Source of the DNA: an uncultured Gilliamella sp.
Lineage (GTDB): Bacteria > Pseudomonadota > Gammaproteobacteria > Enterobacterales > Orbaceae
Assembly: GCA_946482005.1 (NCBI GenBank)
Contig: CAMLPV010000005.1
Location: forward strand, 62,001-126,000
Direction of reading: 5' to 3'
Length of the DNA: 64,000 bases
Shown here: positions 9,645 to 16,877 of the stretch, in pieces
How the letters are laid out: the number at the start of each line of letters is the position of its first letter
Numbering within the stretch: the first letter of the stretch is position 1
Notes under the pieces: generated by a model
Told to the model about the DNA's origin: nothing
What the model saw: only the letters and a program-made list of their open reading frames with translations
Database searches by the model: none
Made by a program: the position numbers and the translations under genes

Positions 9645-10811
9645 CTAAATCGTTGCAATATCAATCACATAACGGAAACGGGCTTTTTTAGCTATCACAT
9701 CTTTCCATGCTTGATTTATTTGCTGCGCGCTGATCAGCTGAATTTGTGGTCGCACTCCGGTTTTAGAACAGAACTCCAAAACCTCTTGGGTTTCAGCAAT
9801 ACCACCAATTAATGAAGCATTAAAATTAACTTGTGAATAGGACATTACAATATTGCTAATATTCAGCATAAAATCTTTACCCATTCCGACAACCGTAAAA
9901 TAACCAAATGGCTTCACGGTGGCTGCGTATTGCGCCGCAGCAAACTGTTCAGGCACAGTGGCAATCATATAATCTAATTTGCCTTTATAAGGTTGTAATT
10001 TACGCAGATCGTCGACGACAATCACTTCTTCTACACCAAGTTTACGGATCTCTGGTTCTTTTTCGGCTGTGGTAGTAAAAGCATAGACTTTGGCTCCTTT
10101 GGCAATCGCAATTTTCACTGCTAAATGTCCTAAGCCGCCAATACCAACTACGCCGATTTTGTCGCCTGATTTAATTTTATATTTCATTAAAGGTGAGTAA
10201 GTAGTTATACCAGCACACAATAAAGGGGCTGCTTCAGGTAAACTAATATTATCAGGAATATGTACCGCAAAATGGTCGCGTACTACGATGTGAGTAGAGT
10301 ACCCTCCTTGGGTAATTGTAGTTGGTTCGCGGTTATCTGGATTACCATAGGTAAATAACGTTGTATCGCAATATTGTTCTAAGCCAGTTTTACAACTATC
10401 ACACTCTAAACAAGAATCGACCATACAACCTATACCAGCACGATCACCTACTTTAAATTTGGTTACCTGTTTGCCGACGGCTGCTACAATGCCGACAATC
10501 TCATGACCGGGTACTTGCGGATAGGTCTGTTTGCCCCAGTCACCTTTTTGTTGATGGATATCTGAATGACAGATGCTAGCATATTTGATTTCGATTAGAA
10601 TATCATTATCACCAACCGGGCGACGCTCAAATTGCCAAAGACGCAGCTCTCCTGATTCATCAAAAGCCGCATAACCTTTTGTTTTCACGTTACCACCTAT
10701 GTAGTGGTAAGTTCTTTGCGATGATGTCTGAGTAGGGCTAGCTAAAGATATTCCCGCTTCAGTAGTCGCAGATAATTTTGCATAATGACGATCAGAAAAT
10801 AATGTGTTCAT
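9645..10811 (-). CDS. Zinc-dependent alcohol dehydrogenase, cinnamyl-ADH/YahK-type
   Basis: 388-residue MDR enzyme that reduces aldehydes with NAD(P)H in the cytoplasm. Catalytic zinc ligands are in ICHSDIHQQKGDWG and VPGHEIVG; the structural zinc cluster is in GCMVDSCLECDSCKTGLEQYC; the Rossmann motif is GVVGIGGLGHLAVKIAIAKG. The N-terminal 45 residues before KGYAAFDESG are an extension not needed for the fold and rich in Ser/Thr; an AAGGAT site before the ATG at 10811 supports the long start. Divergent from the LysR gene with 143 bases between starts. Confidence 0.9.
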   Translation of the reverse strand: MNTLFSDRHYAKLSATTEAGISLASPTQTSSQRTYHYIGGNVKTKGYAAFDESGELRLWQFERRPVGDNDILIEIKYASICHSDIHQQKGDWGKQTYPQVPGHEIVGIVAAVGKQVTKFKVGDRAGIGCMVDSCLECDSCKTGLEQYCDTTLFTYGNPDNREPTTITQGGYSTHIVVRDHFAVHIPDNISLPEAAPLLCAGITTYSPLMKYKIKSGDKIGVVGIGGLGHLAVKIAIAKGAKVYAFTTTAEKEPEIRKLGVEEVIVVDDLRKLQPYKGKLDYMIATVPEQFAAAQYAATVKPFGYFTVVGMGKDFMLNISNIVMSYSQVNFNASLIGGIAETQEVLEFCSKTGVRPQIQLISAQQINQAWKDVIAKKARFRYVIDIATI

Positions 10812-10954
10812 AATAAAATCCTTATCAATAAAGTAACACCAATTGGTTAAATGTTTGGCTTGTTAATTAGTTGCTAAATGCATTGTAATGTGCCCGATGA
10901 TTCCTTAAAATGAATAAAATAAGAAAACACAATTCCTAAAAATGAGATCATGAA

Positions 10955-11848
10955 TTGAATCGTTTAGATGCGTTGAAATATTTTGTGATAGCGGCCGAAG
11001 TGTTAAGTTTTAAAAACACGGCGGCACGATTTTCGGTCTCTCCACAAGTCATTACCAGAATGATTGCCGAGTTAGAGGCGGATTTGGGTGAACCGTTATT
11101 TAAACGAAATACCCGAAGCATTACCTTGACTGATTTTGGTGAGGCATTTTTACCTAAAGCGGTTCGATTTTTGCAGGAAGAAGAACAGTTATTTGGCGCC
11201 TCGAAAAATGCAGAAGATGAACTGCGTGGTACAGTTCGAATAACCTTACCGCCGTATCCCTATTTTGACTGCATTTTATATCCCCTATTGACGGCACTTG
11301 AGCCATATCCACAGATTAACATCGAATGGCGGACGGATTTTGAGATCCTAAAAACCGTAGACGACCAAATCGACATAGGTATTCGCATCAGTAAAACTCC
11401 AGAGGAACATTGGATCGCTAAAAAAATCTGTGTTATGCAAGAGCCGATTGTGGCATCGCCTAAACTCATCGCTCAAACTGGGTTGCCAAAAGATATGTTT
11501 GAATTGGCACAAAAATTTCCGGTTGGTAATATTTTTAATCCGAATAGTGGTAAAGCATGGGATTGGATTATAGGGGACCTACCGATACCGCTGAATAATC
11601 CAAGTGTTGTCACTACTGATTTAACAAGCTTATTGCAAGCGGCCTTGGCTGGTCGAATTTTTGCGCCAATTACCCGCCAAGACTGCCAGTGTTACCTTGA
11701 CTCAGGCGAACTAATAGTTGTGTTTGACAATCACGAAACTGAAATCTGGTCATTTTATCTCTACCGTCCATATCAAACGATAACCCCAAAACGGGTTCTA
11801 TTAGTTTATGAGCTATTAGAAAAAATTTTAGCAGATATAAAATTTTGA
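10955..11848 (+). CDS. LysR-family transcriptional regulator
   Basis: 297 residues beginning with a TTG codon (MNRLDALKYFVIAAEVLSF, a normal LysR start). Winged helix-turn-helix at about 15-60 (TAARFSVSPQVITRMIAELE), then the periplasmic-binding-like effector domain (about 90-290). It is transcribed away from the alcohol dehydrogenase/flavoprotein pair, the usual arrangement for a LysR protein controlling its divergent neighbour. The 143-base gap should hold its operator. Effector unknown; aldehyde or quinone stress is inferred from the neighbours. Confidence 0.9.
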   Translation: MNRLDALKYFVIAAEVLSFKNTAARFSVSPQVITRMIAELEADLGEPLFKRNTRSITLTDFGEAFLPKAVRFLQEEEQLFGASKNAEDELRGTVRITLPPYPYFDCILYPLLTALEPYPQINIEWRTDFEILKTVDDQIDIGIRISKTPEEHWIAKKICVMQEPIVASPKLIAQTGLPKDMFELAQKFPVGNIFNPNSGKAWDWIIGDLPIPLNNPSVVTTDLTSLLQAALAGRIFAPITRQDCQCYLDSGELIVVFDNHETEIWSFYLYRPYQTITPKRVLLVYELLEKILADIKF

Positions 11849-12027
11849 AACCGGCACTTTTTAAAAACAAAAAAGTGAGAAATAGGTTTTTGAACCTGAA
11901 ATCCCCCCATATTCTCCCTTTTATAGACAATGAATGTAATGGTTAAAATCAAAATCGCTATTTGTCTAATGAGTAACAAAGTTTATCACATATCTGCTTC
12001 TAGCTTATTGTTATATAGAACTTTTTA

Positions 12028-12078
12028 TTGTTCGGAATTGTTAATTAAAATATCATTACTCCAAAAGGAGATGGTATG
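12028..12078 (+). promoter_or_regulatory. Shared promoter/inverted-repeat module, site A
   Basis: TTGTTC (12028-12033), 17 bases, TATCAT (12051-12056), then AAAGGAG and the start codon. ATATCAT (12050-12056) is the inverted partner of ATGGTAT (12071-12077), with one G-T pair; the right arm contains the first two bases of the ATG at 12076. The same layout occurs at four other sites (12672, 14068, 14623, 18636). Confidence 0.6.
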
Positions 12079-12444
12079 AAAAAAGTATTATATTATTTGA
12101 CAGTTGTTTTAATTTTTATTTCATTAAATTCGTTTGCTGATGATAAACAAATGCCAATTGATGAGTTAAAAGATATAAATTTTCAAAATGGCGTAACGGC
12201 GAGTGCTAATTGTCATAGTTATTATGTTTTGGGTGAATTATTATTTGATTTAAAAGCCAACGGTGACCCAGAAAACACGATTCAGGGAATTCGTGATACC
12301 TTAGGTAATAAATTTGTGGACGCTATCGTGAATCATGCAACAGATAAACGTGATACCTTTAAAGAAAAGCAATATCTGGACAATAATTATAATGAATGTC
12401 TCGAAAATATAAAGAAAACAGGTGAATTTCAAAAACCATATTGA
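12076..12444 (+). CDS. Small secreted protein of unknown function
   Basis: 122 residues. A signal peptide (MKKVLYYLTVVLIFISLNSFA, cleavage before DDKQ) leads to a short acidic/polar domain with two cysteines (in ASANCHSYY and NYNECLEN) that could form one disulfide. AAAGGAG precedes the ATG. I recognise no family; the size and signal peptide would fit a periplasmic inhibitor or immunity-like protein, but nothing in the sequence proves it. First gene of an accessory island in which several unrelated signal-peptide genes share one upstream module. Confidence 0.7.
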   Translation: MKKVLYYLTVVLIFISLNSFADDKQMPIDELKDINFQNGVTASANCHSYYVLGELLFDLKANGDPENTIQGIRDTLGNKFVDAIVNHATDKRDTFKEKQYLDNNYNECLENIKKTGEFQKPY

Positions 12445-12615
12445 TAAAGGTAAAAATTGGTTGACTATGACTAATTATCAATAAAAACACTTTTTAAGTG
12501 AGATTAGTAATTTATTTAAAACAAACGAGTTATAAAGTGAATCAAAAAAGGAGTTTTAACGATAAAAATGCAATTATTCTTTATCTAAACAATGCTAATT
12601 GTGTTTAGTATTCTA

Positions 12616-12643
12616 GTTTACTGCCGTGTAGATTTAAAACTCT
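12616..12643 (+). repeat. Single degenerate type I-F CRISPR repeat
   Basis: Begins GTTTACTGCCGTGTAG, the first 16 bases of the type I-F-like repeat seen at 15211, 15271 and 19787, then diverges (ATTTAAAACT). The bases before it (TATTCTA) match the flank of the other copies. Single copy, no spacer. Confidence 0.6.
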
Positions 12644-12671
12644 CACAAACCGCCAACAAGACGTTTTTTTA

Positions 12672-12726
12672 TTGCCATTAATCGTTAAATAACATACCAT
12701 TACCAAAAATTAAGGAGAATGGTATG
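12672..12726 (+). promoter_or_regulatory. Shared promoter/inverted-repeat module, site B
   Basis: TTGCCA (12672-12677), 17 bases, TACCAT (12695-12700), AAGGAG, start codon. CATACCAT (12693-12700) and ATGGTATG (12719-12726) are a perfect 8-base inverted repeat; the right arm contains the whole ATG at 12724. Confidence 0.65.
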
Positions 12727-13326
12727 AAGAAATTAATTTTTATTGCAGCTTCGTTTTTTATATGCTCATCTGTTTTAGCTGAAACACAACATCCAGATGC
12801 ACCACTTGGGTTAAAATGGGGCATGACAGCAGCAGAATTGGAGTCTCAAGCTGGCGCCGTATTGCAAACACCAATAGATGATAAAAATGTATCAGTTTAC
12901 TCTTTAAAATCCCCACCAATGACATTGCCTGGATTTACTGAATATTTTGTGTTAGTTCATAAAGATTTAGGTGCGATAAAAATTAGTATGAATCAAGAAA
13001 TAAAATCAGATATATATGGTACTAAAGGTAAAAAAGAATATTTTAAATATAAAGAAGCATTAACAAATAAATTTGGCAAACCTAAAAATTCTTTTGAAAT
13101 TACTGGGTTAAAGATTTACAAAGATAGTGATGAATTTTATCAGTGCTTAAGGTATGATGGATGTGGTTGTTATGCCTCAATCTTTATAGATCATATAACT
13201 TTACTACTAGAGGGGATAGAAAGAGGTAAAGGTAATTTAAACATTACCTATGAATCAGAACTATTTGCAAAATATCAAGCAGATAAAAAAATTGAGAATG
13301 AAAATAAAATTAAAAACGGATTATAG
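12724..13326 (+). CDS. Secreted protein of unknown function
   Basis: 200 residues with a signal peptide (MKKLIFIAASFFICSSVLA, cleavage before ETQH). The mature part starts PDAPLGLKWGMTAAELESQ, a 'W-G-M-T-xx-E' opening found in several families of small enterobacterial periplasmic proteins, and carries a Cys cluster (FYQCLRYDGCGCYAS) and a Lys-rich C terminus. No family assigned. A lipoprotein gene follows after 11 bases, so the two probably share a transcript. Confidence 0.7.
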   Translation: MKKLIFIAASFFICSSVLAETQHPDAPLGLKWGMTAAELESQAGAVLQTPIDDKNVSVYSLKSPPMTLPGFTEYFVLVHKDLGAIKISMNQEIKSDIYGTKGKKEYFKYKEALTNKFGKPKNSFEITGLKIYKDSDEFYQCLRYDGCGCYASIFIDHITLLLEGIERGKGNLNITYESELFAKYQADKKIENENKIKNGL

Positions 13327-13337
13327 TTGGTTGTGAA

Positions 13338-13907
13338 ATGTTAAAACATATAATTTATATTTTTTTATTGCTTTTATTTGTAAGTGGGTGCAATAAACAA
13401 TTATCTGAAGAAGATAAAGCTAAACTGGCAGCATTGAATATCGAGTTAACACAGACAATCGATGATATTAAAGCGACTACCGAAAATTATGAACAATATA
13501 GTGGCGGATTAATAAAATCGATAATTGCTGCGAGACTTGAAGTTTTAAAAACAAACAAAAATTTAGTTGAGCAAAGGATAAACTCCATTGAGACTGGATC
13601 TGCGGTTAAAGTCGAAACCTTAGTTACAAATCCAAACCCTGAACTAGCTGAGCATTTACAAAGCGAAATACAATCAATGAAACAAGAAATTGAGATTGAT
13701 AAAAGTGAAGCTTCAAAATATAGCGGTGGACTGATTCTATCTATGAAGTTAGTGACTATAGCTACTAAAGAACAATCATTAGCTGCGTTGCAACAAAAAT
13801 ATCTTACAGTTAAATATGGTTTAAGTTCTTTACCTAAAGTAGATATTGAAGTACCAAAACCAATAAAAGAAAGTGATCCAAGCGTACCATTAGAAAGTCG
13901 TTTATAA
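13338..13907 (+). CDS. Lipoprotein with an internal duplication, unknown function
   Basis: 189 residues. Signal peptide with lipobox VSGC (Cys at about residue 18) followed by NKQ, so outer-membrane sorting is likely (no Asp at +2). The mature region is helical and contains two related segments, YSGGLIKSIIAARLEVLKT (about 55) and YSGGLILSMKLVTIATKEQ (about 134), which suggests a tandem duplication of a ~75-residue helical unit. C terminus is Pro-rich. It follows the secreted protein at 12724 by 11 bases. Confidence 0.7.
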   Translation: MLKHIIYIFLLLLFVSGCNKQLSEEDKAKLAALNIELTQTIDDIKATTENYEQYSGGLIKSIIAARLEVLKTNKNLVEQRINSIETGSAVKVETLVTNPNPELAEHLQSEIQSMKQEIEIDKSEASKYSGGLILSMKLVTIATKEQSLAALQQKYLTVKYGLSSLPKVDIEVPKPIKESDPSVPLESRL

Positions 13908-13927
13908 CATATTGATTAATATAAATA

Positions 13928-13956
13928 GTCTTACCTGTATACACAGGAATAAACCT
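13928..13956 (+). repeat. Single degenerate type I-E CRISPR repeat
   Basis: 29 bases with core CCTGTATACACAGGAATAAACC, written here in two parts: CCTGTATACACAGG then AATAAACC. It differs from the array repeat at 14896 at a handful of positions. Isolated, with no spacer or neighbouring repeat of the same type. Confidence 0.6.
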
Positions 13957-14011
13957 AGTTTAAATGATAATAGTCTTTTTGAACAATATTTATTGAATAT
14001 ACTTTTCTAAT

Positions 14012-14037
14012 GTTCTGCTGTATAGACAGCTAAAAGT
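14012..14037 (+). repeat. Single degenerate type I-F CRISPR repeat
   Basis: GTTCTGCTGTATAGACAGCT then AAAAG. The stem TGCTGTATAGACAGC and tail fit the type I-F repeat pattern (GTTCACTGCCGTATAGGCAG, then CTAAGAAA) with a two-base deletion. The following TCTCACAAACC also follows the copy at 12616, so a longer intergenic segment was duplicated. Confidence 0.55.
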
Positions 14038-14044
14038 TCTCACA

Positions 14045-14066
14045 AACCACCTTAAGGTGGTTTTTT
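14045..14066 (+). terminator. Rho-independent terminator
   Basis: AACCACC TTAA GGTGGTT followed by T6. Lies downstream of the lipoprotein gene ending at 13907. Confidence 0.75.
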
Positions 14067-14067
14067 A

Positions 14068-14119
14068 TTGTTCAAATTCTGTATATAATATAGCATTACA
14101 CCAACAAGGAGATGTTATG
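14068..14119 (+). promoter_or_regulatory. Shared promoter/inverted-repeat module, site C
   Basis: TTGTTC (14068-14073), 17 bases, TAGCAT (14091-14096), AAGGAG, start codon. ATAGCAT (14090-14096) pairs with ATGTTAT (14112-14118) with one G-U pair: the right arm differs from the other sites (GTT for GGT) and the left arm changes with it. Confidence 0.6.
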
Positions 14120-14575
14120 AAAAGAATTGCGTTGTTAGGTTTGGCTTGTTTCGTTTTGGTTGGCTGCGGTGATAATAGTGGCGGTAAAGTCACTAATGAT
14201 TATCTGGTTGGTGAATGGGATTGTGTCCTCAAACAATATATGAGTAAATATGATTATGACTCTGAAAAATACAGTGATTACGTTGAAACCGATAGCATAT
14301 CAATAATTCAATCGTATAAAATTGTTAATGGAATTTTATTTGAGAAACTTCCGGATCAAGAAGCTAAAGAATTTGATTTGGATAAATTCTATAATAATTT
14401 AAAAGCCAAATATAAAACTCACTATGAAGAACACGATATGAGTAGAAGTTTAGTAAAAAATTCAAATGATAAGTTTACTTTTGAAAATGAATCATTTAGC
14501 ACACTTCAAACCAATCAAATAGAACCGATGAAACTTAAAACTAAAACACTAAGAGTTTGTACAAGAATAAAATAA
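14117..14575 (+). CDS. Small lipoprotein, unknown function
   Basis: 152 residues from the ATG at 14117, chosen because AAGGAG lies 7 bases upstream; a longer frame from 14057 has no ribosome site. Lipobox LVGC (MKRIALLGLACFVLVGCGDN) gives a lipidated Cys followed by Gly-Asp. The mature part starts DYLVGEWDC, reminiscent of lipocalin-like or DUF-type 'GxW' small lipoproteins, and is rich in Lys and Asp. A decayed paralogue follows at 14671. Confidence 0.75.
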   Translation: MKRIALLGLACFVLVGCGDNSGGKVTNDYLVGEWDCVLKQYMSKYDYDSEKYSDYVETDSISIIQSYKIVNGILFEKLPDQEAKEFDLDKFYNNLKAKYKTHYEEHDMSRSLVKNSNDKFTFENESFSTLQTNQIEPMKLKTKTLRVCTRIK

Positions 14576-14600
14576 TCATCTATTGATTAAAATCAGTCCA

Positions 14601-14621
14601 AACCCTCTAATGAGGGTTTTT
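14601..14621 (+). terminator. Rho-independent terminator
   Basis: AACCCTC TAATG... GAGGGTT followed by T5, 25 bases after the lipoprotein stop. Confidence 0.7.
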
Positions 14622-14622
14622 G

Positions 14623-14673
14623 TTGCCAATAATCCTTAACTAACATACTATTACCAAAAAAAGAGATGGTATG
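14623..14673 (+). promoter_or_regulatory. Shared promoter/inverted-repeat module, site D (in front of a pseudogene)
   Basis: TTGCCA (14623-14628), 17 bases, TACTAT (14646-14651), then AAGAG and ATG. CATACTAT pairs with ATGGTATG (14666-14673) with one G-T pair. The module is intact although the gene behind it is broken. Confidence 0.55.
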
Positions 14674-14815
14674 AAAAGAATGGCGTTGTTAGGTTTAGCT
14701 TATCTTATCTTATCTGGCATTGTCTGGCTGAAGTGAGAAAAAAGTCACTTAGGAAATACTGGTAGGTGACTGGGAATGTAGAGGAACTTAGGACGTCATT
14801 AGTTAACCCATCTTT
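14671..14815 (+). pseudogene. Decayed paralogue of the 14117 lipoprotein gene
   Basis: The first codons (MKRMALLGLAYLIL) match those of the 14117 gene almost base for base, and 'GTCACT...ACTGGTAGGTGACTGGGAATG' (two parts) corresponds to its VTNDYLVGEWDC region, but small indels put a stop after about 20 codons and another soon after. No downstream continuation is visible before the CRISPR array. Confidence 0.65.
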
Positions 14816-14895
14816 TGGATGATATTACCGTTAAAAAAGACGGTAGAAATTTCCAACTAATTATTTCAATTATAAAACAATAAGTTATAATTAGA

Positions 14896-15168
14896 GTGTT
14901 CCCTGTATGCACAGGGATAAACCGTTTTGGCCAACAAGTTGGTTTGATTGCATATGGTGTTCCCTGTATGCACAGGGATAAACCGTTTACCTAATAATTT
15001 TAAAATTGATGGGACTTGTGTTCCCTGTATGCACAGGGATAAACCGATTTTAAAAAAGAATCAATAAAAAAGGTGGCAGTGTTCCCTGTATGCACAGGGA
15101 TAAACCGCCGAGAATTTTACTGATACTGTTGATTCAATGGTGTTCCCTGTGCACACAGGGATAAATCG
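14896..15168 (+). CRISPR. Orphan type I-E CRISPR array: 5 repeats, 4 spacers
   Basis: Repeats of 29 bases start at 14896, 14957, 15018, 15079 and 15140; all four spacers are exactly 32 bases. Repeat ends are GTGTTCCCTGTATGCACAGG and GATAAACCG, the type I-E pattern (GTGTTCCC...GGGATAAACCG). The last repeat is altered (GTGCACACAGGG, AAATCG), so the leader and transcription are from the left. Spacers are unique and AT-rich; none matches anything I can see in the window. No cas gene is present within 64 kb, so any function needs cas genes elsewhere. Confidence 0.95.
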
Positions 15169-15210
15169 GATAGCGGTTTCTGAACAAAGTTTATTGTGTA
15201 TAATGTTCTA

Positions 15211-15298
15211 GTTTACTACCGTGCAGGTAGTTTAGAAAAAAATGCCCAGCAATGCCGCTGCACCAACAACGTTTACTGCCGTGTAGGTTGAGTTCCTT
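15211..15298 (+). CRISPR. Type I-F CRISPR remnant: 2 repeats, 1 spacer
   Basis: A 28-base repeat (GTTTACTACCGTGCAGGTAG then TTTAGAAA) at 15211-15238 is followed by exactly 32 bases and then a second copy starting GTTTACTGCCGTGTAGG at 15271 whose 3' half has decayed. Repeat and spacer lengths are those of type I-F. It starts only 42 bases after the last type I-E repeat, and the intervening AT-rich bases (TTTATTGTGTATAATGTTC) recur before the copy at 19787 and may be the end of a type I-F leader. Confidence 0.75.
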
Positions 15299-15323
15299 AT
15301 ATAGGGATATACAGTGAAATAAT

Positions 15324-15665
15324 ATGACCAAAGAACAAGAGTTGATAAAACTAGCTGAAAAACTTGCTTTACTTCCAGATTTCGAAAATCCTTTTCAAAA
15401 ACTTAGCGAATTACTGGAAAATGAGACTGATCACGATATGACAGGAAGGGTAGTAGCATTTTTTAATATAGCAATGGAAGAAAATCTGTTTGGTAAAGAG
15501 AAAAATAAATTAATCAATCAAGCCTCACGACTCATTAACACTTATCCGCTTCCTGATGACGCAGAGGATCAATTGCAGCAAATTATCGACCAAGCTGCCG
15601 ACAAAACGGAAAGGCACATGTTAGCGAGGTTTGCTGAAGCTCTGTTTATTATAAGGAATGAGTAA
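15324..15665 (+). CDS. Hypothetical 113-residue cytoplasmic protein
   Basis: Acidic, helical protein (MTKEQELIKLAEKLALLPDF...) without signal peptide, membrane segment or recognised motif. The ribosome site is weak. It ends in a clean terminator at 15677-15699. It is the first gene inside the block flanked by composite CRISPR repeats; small acidic proteins in such places are sometimes anti-toxin or immunity proteins, but nothing here shows that. Confidence 0.6.
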   Translation: MTKEQELIKLAEKLALLPDFENPFQKLSELLENETDHDMTGRVVAFFNIAMEENLFGKEKNKLINQASRLINTYPLPDDAEDQLQQIIDQAADKTERHMLARFAEALFIIRNE

Positions 15666-15676
15666 TTAATCCACTG

Positions 15677-15699
15677 AACCGCCCTAGTGGCGGTTTTTT
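15677..15699 (+). terminator. Rho-independent terminator
   Basis: AACCGCC CTAGT GGCGGTT followed by T6, 12 bases after the hypothetical gene. Confidence 0.8.
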
Positions 15700-15869
15700 G
15701 ATTAATTAAGTTTTCAAGCCTAAACAAATTCAATTAATAGTTAAAAAAAATTATCAAAATTTGTAAAAAAGATGTGCTGTATAAAAATACACTGTTTGTA
15801 TAAACATAAAGAAAATGCATTCTTATTTATATATAATCATGATTACTGATTATATATTGTGTGTTATTT

Positions 15870-16877
15870 ATGGCTATAGATAGTGGTGGTGCTTATAGTA
15901 TAAGAGGTTTTAATTATCAGAAAGCAGTAATTGCTCAAATTGCTATTAATAATTTTAATGTGGATAATTTTTATATCATTGTTGAAAATCAAGAGGACAT
16001 TGTAGTTTTTTTCTCAGAAAAAAATTTCCACTTGCAAGTAAAAGGGCAAAAATTAAGTATTAAAAGTTTAATTAAAGTTCCGAAGAATAAACAATCGATT
16101 TTATATAAACTTTTAAATAAGGAAGAAAAAGTAGATTATTATAAAGTCGTAACTCTTGATACTTTTAATAAAAAAGATAAAGACGATCTAGACAAATCTA
16201 GTTGTAATATATTCAATAATTGTGTTTATGATTATTCTGAAAAACAAAAGGAAGAATTTTTAAAATGTTTGCAGCAAGAAAATTTATTTTCTGGTGATGA
16301 AGAGAAAATTCAAAATGAATTAAAAAAAACTAAAATAGTTTTTTCTAATTTTAAAAATGATTTATCAGAAGCCGAGCTAATACTTCTCGGTAATATGGCA
16401 AATAAGGGAATCTGTGTAGATAACTATGCAGGAATTAATGCGCTCAATGAGCTATTTAAACAAATAGATTTAAAAAGTGAACAAAAAGCAAGTAATCATA
16501 ATAAAAATATGATCGAAAGTAAAAAAATAACCCAGACAGAACTAAAAAACATTTTTAGACTTTGTAGCGTAATTAGTCAGATACCAAAGCTTAGGATTGA
16601 GATTTTAGAATCATTAGTTGAAGATGAATTACTGAGTAAAAAAGAAAGAAACGATATAAATATGAAATTCTATATGCTTAATAGCAACTTAAGGAGTTTA
16701 AGAGAAGATATATTAGCTAGAATTGCAAGTAGTAATTTCTATATTCAAGAATTAGAAAGTAATGGTTTTTCCTATATACATAGTATTTATCAAAAATTAA
16801 CTGATGATTTTCAAGCAGATATTTATGCCGTTCTTATAGATATTGTTTCGGAAAAGTTTTTGGAGCGTAATAAATGA
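15870..16877 (+). CDS. Putative dsDNA endonuclease (DUF4297/Cap4-like N-terminal domain), defence effector
   Basis: 335 residues from ATG 15870 (a GTG at 15861 is the alternative; neither has a ribosome site). The N terminus has the layout of PD-(D/E)xK nucleases of the DUF4297/Cap4 kind: GGAYSIRGFNYQKAV, then IIVENQEDIVVFF and FHLQVKGQK, giving candidate catalytic residues E39, D43, Q56 and K58. Residues about 225-335 form a separate helical C-terminal domain (KITQTELKNIFRLCSVISQ onward) such as couples effectors to an ABC ATPase. It overlaps the downstream ATPase gene by ATGA. Lamassu (LmuA) and ABC-three-component effectors combine such domains. Function is inferred from this pattern only. 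Very AT-rich, like its partner. Confidence 0.65.
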   Translation: MAIDSGGAYSIRGFNYQKAVIAQIAINNFNVDNFYIIVENQEDIVVFFSEKNFHLQVKGQKLSIKSLIKVPKNKQSILYKLLNKEEKVDYYKVVTLDTFNKKDKDDLDKSSCNIFNNCVYDYSEKQKEEFLKCLQQENLFSGDEEKIQNELKKTKIVFSNFKNDLSEAELILLGNMANKGICVDNYAGINALNELFKQIDLKSEQKASNHNKNMIESKKITQTELKNIFRLCSVISQIPKLRIEILESLVEDELLSKKERNDINMKFYMLNSNLRSLREDILARIASSNFYIQELESNGFSYIHSIYQKLTDDFQADIYAVLIDIVSEKFLERNK

